Shown: piece by piece, positions 1 through 5,132 of the stretch
Position numbering within the stretch: the stretch's first letter is position 1
Layout: every line of letters starts with the position of its first letter
Origin: Microbacterium sp.
GTDB taxonomy: Bacteria > Actinomycetota > Actinomycetes > Actinomycetales > Microbacteriaceae
Reading direction: 5' to 3'
Assembly (NCBI GenBank): GCA_003248845.1
Contig: QFPD01000101.1
Coordinates: 1-7,170 of the forward strand
DNA: 7,170 bases
Position numbers and translations under genes: made by a program
The notes under the pieces: generated by a model
What the model saw: the letters and a program-made list of their open reading frames with translations, nothing else
Told to the model about the DNA's origin: nothing
Databases searched by the model: none

Positions 1-302
1 ACGTCGCCGTCGTCGGCGCGCCCGCGGCGTGGCCGACCGATCCCTGGCTCTACCTGGGCGGTGTCATCGGCGTGACGTACATCTTCCTTTCGGCCGCGCT
101 CGTCGTTCACACCGGTGTGCTGATCCTCGGGCTCGGAGCGGTCGCCGGACAGCTCGTGACGGCGTTTCTGCTGGATGCCGCGTGGCCGGCCGACGCCGGG
201 CCCGGCTGGCTGGCCGAGCTCGCCATGGTCATCGTGGCCGGCACCGGCGTCGTCGTCGCGGCCACGCCATCGTCGTGGCGCCGCCGACGCAGGCGAGACT
301 GA
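1..302 (+). CDS. DMT-superfamily YdcZ/DUF606-like membrane transporter, C-terminal part
   Basis: The window opens inside this gene. The first full codon is at position 3 and 99 residues are visible before the TGA stop. The visible part has three hydrophobic stretches: roughly residues 16-34, 38-60 and 70-88 of the fragment. The second contains GAVAGQLVTAFLLD, which matches the G-x-x-x-AGQL-x-x-x-LLD pattern I associate with the second half of YdcZ (DUF606) proteins of the drug/metabolite transporter superfamily. The protein ends in an arginine-rich tail (SWRRRRRRD), consistent with a cytoplasmic C-terminus under the positive-inside rule. The substrate cannot be read from sequence. Its stop lies only 3 bases from the stop of the converging nitroreductase gene, with no terminator hairpin between them. 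The family call is from motif recall; the start and N-terminal half lie outside the window. Confidence 0.72.
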   Translation, partial: VAVVGAPAAWPTDPWLYLGGVIGVTYIFLSAALVVHTGVLILGLGAVAGQLVTAFLLDAAWPADAGPGWLAELAMVIVAGTGVVVAATPSSWRRRRRRD

Positions 303-305
303 CGG

Positions 306-1124
306 TCAGACCGGCGTGGTCTCGGCGGCCGTCCCGGTGTGCGCGGCGGTGACGATCGCGGCGTGCGTCTCGGCCTTCGCGCGTGCCTTCTCGGCCCGGC
401 GGGCCGCCTTCTCGGCTCTGTGTGCGGCCTTGCGCGCCTTCTTGTCGGCTTTCTGAGCCTTTGCGGCCCAGTCGGTCGGCTTCTTGTCCTTGTGCTTCTC
501 GGACCTCGATGCCTTCTTCGCGGGCTTCATCTCCGCCCGCCCGTGCGCGAACTCATCCGGTGTCGTCGTCACGCCCGGCATCCGTGTGACGTGCGCGCGC
601 GCGTCGACGGCTTTGCGGCGTTCGGGCCGTGATCGCTCGGGCTTGCCGCCCACGTACAGCCACCCGAGCAGCTCCTCGTCCTTCGTCAGTCCGTGGGCGG
701 TCGCGACGGGGGCGGATCGCGTGTAGTGGCCGGTGCGCCAGATGACGCCCCATCCGGCCTCGTCCAGCAGCAGGCTCAGCGTGTGCGCGACACCCGAGGC
801 GACGGCCTCCTGCTCCCACCGCGGCACTTTGTCGCTCTTGCGATAGCTCGCGACGATCCCGACGAGCAGCGGGGCGCGCAAAGGTTTGGTCGACGGGGAC
901 GAGTCGCCCTGGGCGGCCGCGATCGCAGCGCCCAGGGCGAGGCGGTCATCGCCGCGCAGCTCGATGATGCGCCACGGGCGCAGTGATGAATGATCGGCGA
1001 CACGACCGGCGGCCGACACCAGGGTGACGAGTTCGGCACGCGTCGGCGCGGCATCCGTCACCTTCGACCAGGACCGACGCTGACGCACCGCGTCGAAGGC
1101 GGGGCGCGAGGCGGCGTCGCTCAC
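306..1124 (-). CDS. YdjA-like nitroreductase family protein with Lys/Ala/Arg-rich C-terminal tail
   Basis: A 272-residue protein. Residues 8-160 form a flavin-dependent nitroreductase domain closely resembling E. coli YdjA. Visible motifs are RQRRSW (14-19) for the N-terminal FMN phosphate site, VADHSSLRPW (42-51), the YdjA hallmark KVPRWEQE (99-106), GWGVIWRTG (124-132) and LGWLYVGG (153-160). YdjA-type enzymes are small FMN proteins using NAD(P)H; the natural substrate is unknown. The GTG start was chosen because it overlaps the msrB stop as GTGA and places the RRS motif at the family's usual distance from the N-terminus. The open frame continues upstream inside msrB, but that part is non-homologous shadow. 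Beyond about residue 198 is a 60-residue tail very rich in Lys, Ala, Arg and Glu, predicted to be a long charged helix, which YdjA (about 183 residues) lacks. Likely co-transcribed and translationally coupled with msrB. Confidence 0.9.
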   Translation of the reverse strand: MSDAASRPAFDAVRQRRSWSKVTDAAPTRAELVTLVSAAGRVADHSSLRPWRIIELRGDDRLALGAAIAAAQGDSSPSTKPLRAPLLVGIVASYRKSDKVPRWEQEAVASGVAHTLSLLLDEAGWGVIWRTGHYTRSAPVATAHGLTKDEELLGWLYVGGKPERSRPERRKAVDARAHVTRMPGVTTTPDEFAHGRAEMKPAKKASRSEKHKDKKPTDWAAKAQKADKKARKAAHRAEKAARRAEKARAKAETHAAIVTAAHTGTAAETTPV

Positions 1125-1522
1125 GACTCGGGTGAGAACGAGAGCGACAGCGAATTCATGCAGTATCGGTCGCCGGTCGGCGTGCCGAACCCGTCGGGGA
1201 AGACGTGGCCGAGGTGCGACCCGCAGTTCGCGCAGCGCACTTCGGTGCGCACCATTCCGTGGCTGCGGTCCTCGATGAGCTCGACGGCCTCGGGACGCAC
1301 GGACTCGTAGAAGCTCGGCCACCCGCAGTGCGAGTCGAACTTCGTCCCGCTCTGGAAGAGCTCGGCGCCGCACGCGGCGCACGTGTACAGGCCGGCTCGG
1401 TGCTCGTCGAGGAGCTCGCCGGTCCACGCCCGCTCCGTCCCGGCCTGGCGCAGGACAGCGTACTGATCGGGGCTCAGCTCCGCGCGCCACTGCTCATCGG
1501 TCTTCTGCACGTTGTACGACAT
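1121..1522 (-). CDS. msrB: Peptide-methionine (R)-S-oxide reductase MsrB
   Basis: Reduces the R-epimer of methionine sulfoxide in oxidised proteins, normally regenerated by thioredoxin; no signal peptide, so cytoplasmic. The 133-residue length is typical for a stand-alone MsrB. Both zinc-binding pairs are present: Cys48/Cys51 (CAAC) and Cys97/Cys100 (CANC). The catalytic cysteine is Cys121 in DRYCMNS, followed by Asn123; active-site His103 and His106 lie in GSHLGHVF. Cys66 in SHCGWPSF sits where E. coli MsrB carries its resolving cysteine, so a two-cysteine thioredoxin-recycled mechanism is expected. The ATG start is supported by a good ribosome binding site, GAAAGGTG (complement of 1530-1537), 7 bases upstream. 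The stop overlaps the GTG of the nitroreductase gene by the GTGA arrangement, making a two-gene redox operon. Confidence 0.97.
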   Translation of the reverse strand: MSYNVQKTDEQWRAELSPDQYAVLRQAGTERAWTGELLDEHRAGLYTCAACGAELFQSGTKFDSHCGWPSFYESVRPEAVELIEDRSHGMVRTEVRCANCGSHLGHVFPDGFGTPTGDRYCMNSLSLSFSPES

Positions 1523-1529
1523 GGGTGGT

Positions 1530-1537
1530 CACCTTTC
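1530..1537 (-). promoter_or_regulatory. Ribosome binding site of msrB
   Basis: On the minus strand this reads GAAAGGTG, with a spacer of 7 bases to the msrB ATG. It contains AAGGTG, a good match to the anti-Shine-Dalgarno sequence, and fixes the msrB start. Confidence 0.8.
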
Positions 1538-1637
1538 GTCCGTCCTATTCAACCGGAATGAATCCCCGTCTGTTCCGCGTCCCGCGGGTTCTCAGGATGC
1601 CCCGGGGTGGCTCACGGCCGAGGAGGCTCGGTGGGCT

Positions 1638-1643
1638 TAGCCT
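1638..1643 (+). promoter_or_regulatory. Putative -10 box of leaderless DUF3263 gene
   Basis: TAGCCT fits the actinobacterial -10 pattern TANNNT and ends 7 bases before the GTG start, the placement expected when transcription begins at the start codon. No convincing -35 is visible. The lack of a spaced Shine-Dalgarno sequence before the GTG supports leaderless use. Inference from motif and spacing only. Confidence 0.5.
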
Positions 1644-1650
1644 CGAGGGC

Positions 1651-1914
1651 GTGCCCCTCTCCCCGCGCGACCGCGACCTGCTGGACTTCGAGTCCCGCTG
1701 GAACGGACACAGCGCGGCGAAGGAGGAGGCTATCGCCCGCGACCTCGCGATGACGCCCGCCCGCTATTACCAGCTGCTCGAGCGCGTCATCGACGTACCG
1801 GATGCCGCGGAGCACGACGCCATGCTCGTCCACCGCCTGCGCCGTCTGCGCGAGCGCCGCACGACCGTCGCCGTCGACGGCTCCTCCGCGATGCGCACAG
1901 GAACGGCCCGGTAG
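1651..1914 (+). CDS. DUF3263 family protein (helix-turn-helix-like, unknown function)
   Basis: A small 87-residue protein beginning MPLSPRDRDLLDFESRW, the usual N-terminus of DUF3263 proteins in actinobacteria. Other family features are the SAAKEEAIARDL segment (21-32), TPARYYQLLERVID (35-48) and the AMLVHRLRRLRERR end of the domain (57-70). Residues 24-48 could form a helix-turn-helix; DNA binding is plausible but unproven, and no function is established that I know of. The GTG start was chosen over in-frame ATGs at 1558 and 1597 because family similarity begins there, and because a TAGCCT box ends 7 bases before it, as in leaderless actinobacterial promoters. No proper Shine-Dalgarno sequence precedes it. 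It lies directly before the LytR_C gene, the same order I recall for Rv0430-Rv0431 of Mycobacterium tuberculosis. Confidence 0.88.
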   Translation: MPLSPRDRDLLDFESRWNGHSAAKEEAIARDLAMTPARYYQLLERVIDVPDAAEHDAMLVHRLRRLRERRTTVAVDGSSAMRTGTAR

Positions 1915-1917
1915 CAT
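1912..1917 (+). promoter_or_regulatory. Putative -10 box of leaderless VirR-like gene, overlapping a stop codon
   Basis: TAGCAT ends 6 bases before the GTG start of the LytR_C gene. Its first three bases are the TAG stop of the DUF3263 gene. No clear -35 and no Shine-Dalgarno sequence are visible. Placement matches leaderless actinobacterial promoters, so the LytR_C gene may have its own promoter as well as read-through from upstream. Confidence 0.55.
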
Positions 1918-1923
1918 TCTCTG

Positions 1924-2502
1924 GTGCCCAAGACTCCGCCGCCGAAGGATCGCTTCGACGACCTCCCCGCCGACCGGGGGCGGATCGGTGCCCACCGTGC
2001 CGAGAACCCCCGTCTGCGCGGTGGGATGGTCCTGCTCTGGTCCGTCATCGCGACGGTCGTCCTCGTCGCTGTCGGGATCTTCGGCACGATGCTCGCCACC
2101 GGTCGTATCTCCCTGACTCCCGCGTCGACCCCCACGGCGTCGGTCGCACCGAGCACCGAGGCGCGTCTGGACACCTCCTACAAGGTGACGATCCTCAACG
2201 CGACGCCACAGCGCGGCCTCGCGAGCGCGATGAGCGACACCCTCGTCGCGGCAGGCTGGAGTGCCGACGACGTCAATGCGGGGGATGCCGGGTCGGAGGA
2301 CTTCGCCACGACGACGGTGTTCTACACGACTCCGGCCGACGAAGCCGCGGCTCGCGGCCTCGCCGCCGCGATCGGGGGAGCCGACGTCGCGCTGAGCGAC
2401 GCCTACGCGGGGATGTGGGGCACCGACGACCCGCAGCTCGTGCTGGTCATCGGGCTCGACCGCACCGATGGGGCTACCCCCGCGCCGGACTCGGAGGGCT
2501 GA
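1924..2502 (+). CDS. Membrane-anchored LytR C-terminal domain protein, VirR-like
   Basis: A 192-residue protein with a short charged cytoplasmic N-terminus (1-33), one transmembrane helix (about 35-59, MVLLWSVIATVVLVAVGIFG), a Pro/Thr/Ser-rich linker (about 62-82) and an extracytoplasmic LytR_C domain (about 86-178), which starts YKVTILNATPQRGLA. The V-x-I-L-N-A-T and G-L-A patterns and the following alternating strands and helices fit LytR_C. There is no LCP catalytic domain, so it is not a cell-wall glycopolymer ligase itself. The nearest known protein I can name is M. tuberculosis Rv0431 (VirR), with the same topology and gene neighbour and linked there to envelope integrity and vesicle release; transferring that role is inference. 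The GTG start follows a TAGCAT box by 6 bases and lacks a Shine-Dalgarno sequence, so leaderless translation is likely. Confidence 0.87.
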   Translation: MPKTPPPKDRFDDLPADRGRIGAHRAENPRLRGGMVLLWSVIATVVLVAVGIFGTMLATGRISLTPASTPTASVAPSTEARLDTSYKVTILNATPQRGLASAMSDTLVAAGWSADDVNAGDAGSEDFATTTVFYTTPADEAAARGLAAAIGGADVALSDAYAGMWGTDDPQLVLVIGLDRTDGATPAPDSEG

Positions 2503-2504
2503 GT

Positions 2505-2533
2505 CCCGGCGCGCGCTGCGGCGCCTGCGCGGG
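2505..2533 (+). terminator. Possible weak terminator hairpin after the VirR-like gene
   Basis: Just past the stop codon, CCCG(G)CGCG can pair with TGCGCGGG through one bulged base, giving an imperfect GC-rich stem of about 8 pairs. It is followed by TCGTGTTT, only modestly T-rich. The high GC of the genome makes such stems likely by chance, so this is a weak call. Confidence 0.25.
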
Positions 2534-2614
2534 TCGTGTTTCACGCGTGTGAACACTTCGGTGCAGCCGTGTCAACAGTGCCCGGATCCGGGCTTTCGCG
2601 GCATCCCGCGTGGT

Positions 2615-2620
2615 TAGCAT
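2615..2620 (+). promoter_or_regulatory. Putative -10 box of the cold-shock gene
   Basis: TAGCAT (in GGTTAGCATGG) lies 33 bases before the ATG, giving a short leader that would include the AGGAG ribosome binding site. It has the same sequence as the box before the VirR-like gene. A -35 is not clear; CTTTCG at 2593-2598 with a 16-base spacer is the nearest candidate. Confidence 0.5.
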
Positions 2621-2653
2621 GGCCGAGTCCCGCCGCACCATCAGGAGATTCGC

Positions 2654-2866
2654 ATGAGCGCCAGCACCCACGGAACCGTCAAGTGGTTCAACGCCGAGAA
2701 GGGCTTCGGTTTCATCACCGTCGAGGGCGGCCAGGACGTCTTCGTGCACTACTCGAACATCGACATGTCCGGTTTCCGTGTGCTCGAAGAGGGTCAGGCC
2801 GTCGAGTTCGTCGTCGGCGCCGGCGCGAAGGGCCCCCAGGCGGAGTCGGTCCGCGTCGTCGCCTGA
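2654..2866 (+). CDS. Cold-shock domain protein (CspA family)
   Basis: A 70-residue single cold-shock domain, a five-stranded OB fold that binds single-stranded RNA and DNA and melts mRNA structure. The N-terminal [15 protein letters not shown] carries RNP1 (KGFGFI, 16-21), and VFVHYS (29-34) is RNP2. The aromatic nucleic-acid-binding residues Trp11, Phe18, Phe20, Phe30 and His32 are all present. Length is at the normal size for the family. The ATG is preceded by AGGAG (2643-2647) with a 6-base spacer. An upstream TAGCAT (2615-2620) would give a leader of only about 27 bases, much shorter than the long thermosensor leader of E. coli cspA, so cold induction by that mechanism is not expected. 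It probably forms its own transcription unit between the VirR-like gene and groEL. Which paralogue of the family it is cannot be said. Confidence 0.97.
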   Translation: MSASTHGTVKWFNAEKGFGFITVEGGQDVFVHYSNIDMSGFRVLEEGQAVEFVVGAGAKGPQAESVRVVA

Positions 2867-2941
2867 GCGTCTCCTTCCTCCCCGCCGCGTCCACGCTGCC
2901 CTGCCAGCGACATGTCCTGCGTAAACAGGGCCGCGGATCGG

Positions 2942-2968
2942 CTTGCACTCGTCATGCCCGAGTGCCAG
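2942..2968 (+). promoter_or_regulatory. Degenerate CIRCE-like palindrome in groEL promoter
   Basis: CTTGCACTC, 9 bases, GAGTGCCAG. The arms pair with each other at 8 of 9 positions, and each differs from the CIRCE consensus half-site at 2 of 9 positions, with exactly the CIRCE spacing. It occupies the region from the -35 to the start of the -10, ideal for repression by HrcA. Likely a second, weaker operator; binding is inferred. Confidence 0.7.
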
Positions 2969-2971
2969 AAT
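2943..2971 (+). promoter_or_regulatory. groEL promoter, -35 TTGCAC and -10 CAGAAT
   Basis: TTGCAC (2943-2948) and CAGAAT (2966-2971) are separated by exactly 17 bases, the optimal spacing for a vegetative sigma factor. Transcription would start near 2978, inside the left arm of the canonical CIRCE, giving a leader of about 60 bases. Inferred from sequence alone. Confidence 0.65.
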
Positions 2972-2974
2972 GAG

Positions 2975-3001
2975 TTAGCACTCCGTCATGCTGAGTGCTA
3001 A
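2975..3001 (+). promoter_or_regulatory. CIRCE operator (HrcA binding site) of groEL
   Basis: A perfect consensus TTAGCACTC, 9 bases, GAGTGCTAA. CIRCE is the established binding site of the heat-shock repressor HrcA, whose activity depends on GroE availability. It covers the expected transcription start, so repression at normal temperature and release on heat shock are expected. hrcA is not in this window. Confidence 0.97.
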
Positions 3002-4657
<1,656 letters not shown>

Positions 4658-4664
4658 TCCGCTG

Positions 4665-4708
4665 ACACGAAAGAAGGGCCCCTCCTCGGAGGGGCCCTTC
4701 TTTCGTGT
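4665..4708. terminator. Bidirectional terminator between groEL and the WXG100 gene
   Basis: A perfect inverted repeat with 21-base arms (beginning ACACGAAAGAAGGGCCCCTC) around a 2-base TC centre, so in practice a 20-pair stem with a 4-base loop. The GC core GGGCCCCTCC/GGAGGGGCCC is followed in both directions by TTCTTTC, giving a U-rich stretch on either transcript. It begins 8 bases after the groEL stop and ends 15 bases before the stop of the converging WXG100 gene, so it can end both transcripts. Confidence 0.93.
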
Positions 4709-4722
4709 TCCGGCGGAGCCGG

Positions 4723-5010
4723 TCAGCGGAACAGGCCCGACGCGGCGGCCTCGGTCTGCGCGTACTGGCTGCCCGCGTGGCTCAGGGCGGTTCCGATGTC
4801 GCCGAGTGCGGCCTCGAGTTCGCGCTGCGTCAGCCGCCACCGGTCGATCACTCCCTGGAACGCGATCGCCGCGGCGCCGGTCCACGAGCCCTGAAGCTGC
4901 GTCAGCTGGCCGAGCATGGCGGCGGTCTCGCCCTGCAGACGATCCGCGGTCGCGCGGATCGCGCCGGTGGCGGTGAGGACGGCATCGGAATCGACGGAGA
5001 AGGTCGCCAT
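4723..5010 (-). CDS. WXG100 family (ESAT-6-like) secreted protein
   Basis: A 95-residue, mostly helical protein with the helix-turn-helix form of WXG100 proteins. The Trp-Thr-Gly turn is at 43-45 in GSWTGAAAIAF, about mid-protein, and a Tyr-x-x-x-Glu element (YAQTE, 83-87) near the C-terminus resembles the type VII secretion signal YxxxD/E. Family members are secreted as dimers by ESX/Ess (type VII) systems, without a cleavable signal peptide. No EccC/EssC ATPase, partner WXG100 gene or effector lies next to it, so it is an orphan here, possibly forming a homodimer. The ATG is supported by AGAAAGGGG (complement of 5018-5026) 7 bases upstream, with a possible -10 TAGCGT at 5041-5046. It shares orientation with the downstream-facing kinase operon but is separated from it by 122 bases. 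Family assignment is firm; function is not visible. Confidence 0.92.
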   Translation of the reverse strand: MATFSVDSDAVLTATGAIRATADRLQGETAAMLGQLTQLQGSWTGAAAIAFQGVIDRWRLTQRELEAALGDIGTALSHAGSQYAQTEAAASGLFR

Positions 5011-5017
5011 GTGCGGA

Positions 5018-5026
5018 CCCCTTTCT
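5018..5026 (-). promoter_or_regulatory. Ribosome binding site of the WXG100 gene
   Basis: On the minus strand this reads AGAAAGGGG, 7 bases before the ATG. It is a good Shine-Dalgarno sequence and sets the start of the WXG100 gene. Confidence 0.75.
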
Positions 5027-5040
5027 GTGTGGATGCCGCC

Positions 5041-5046
5041 ACGCTA
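5041..5046 (-). promoter_or_regulatory. Putative -10 box of the WXG100 gene
   Basis: TAGCGT on the minus strand, 30 bases before the ATG, leaves room for a short leader carrying the AGAAAGGGG ribosome binding site. It belongs to the same TAGCNT pattern as the boxes at 1638, 1912 and 2615. No good -35 is seen. Confidence 0.4.
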
Positions 5047-5132
5047 GGCCGCGGGCAGCTCGGACCGACGTCGAAGCGCGCTATCGGTGGACAACGCGCG
5101 GGAACGACTGCCTGTGGAGGAGTCGATGAGAG

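Noticed and set aside
1125..1490. N-terminal extension of the nitroreductase frame into msrB
   Set aside because: The extension is Arg-rich out-of-frame translation of msrB. YdjA-type similarity starts right after the GTG at 1124, which is coupled to the msrB stop.
1525..1650. Earlier in-frame starts (1525, 1558, 1597) for the DUF3263 protein
   Set aside because: The added residues are basic, without family similarity, and would cover the divergent promoter region. The family N-terminus fits the GTG at 1651. Still, an N-terminal extension from 1597 cannot be excluded by sequence alone.
1612..2556. A 314-codon minus-strand open frame opposite the DUF3263 and VirR-like genes
   Set aside because: Arg/Gly/Asp-rich sequence with no recognisable domain, overlapping two recognisable genes on the other strand and lacking a credible start signal.
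2898..2931. GCCCTG ... CAGGGC considered as a terminator after the cold-shock gene
   Set aside because: Only 6 pairs around a 22-base loop and no T-run follows; likely chance at this base composition. I see no clear terminator for the cold-shock gene.
4665..4708. The long perfect inverted repeat considered as a mobile-element end
   Set aside because: Its position between two converging genes, GC core and flanking TTCTTT on both strands explain it as a bidirectional terminator. There is no transposase or target-site duplication.
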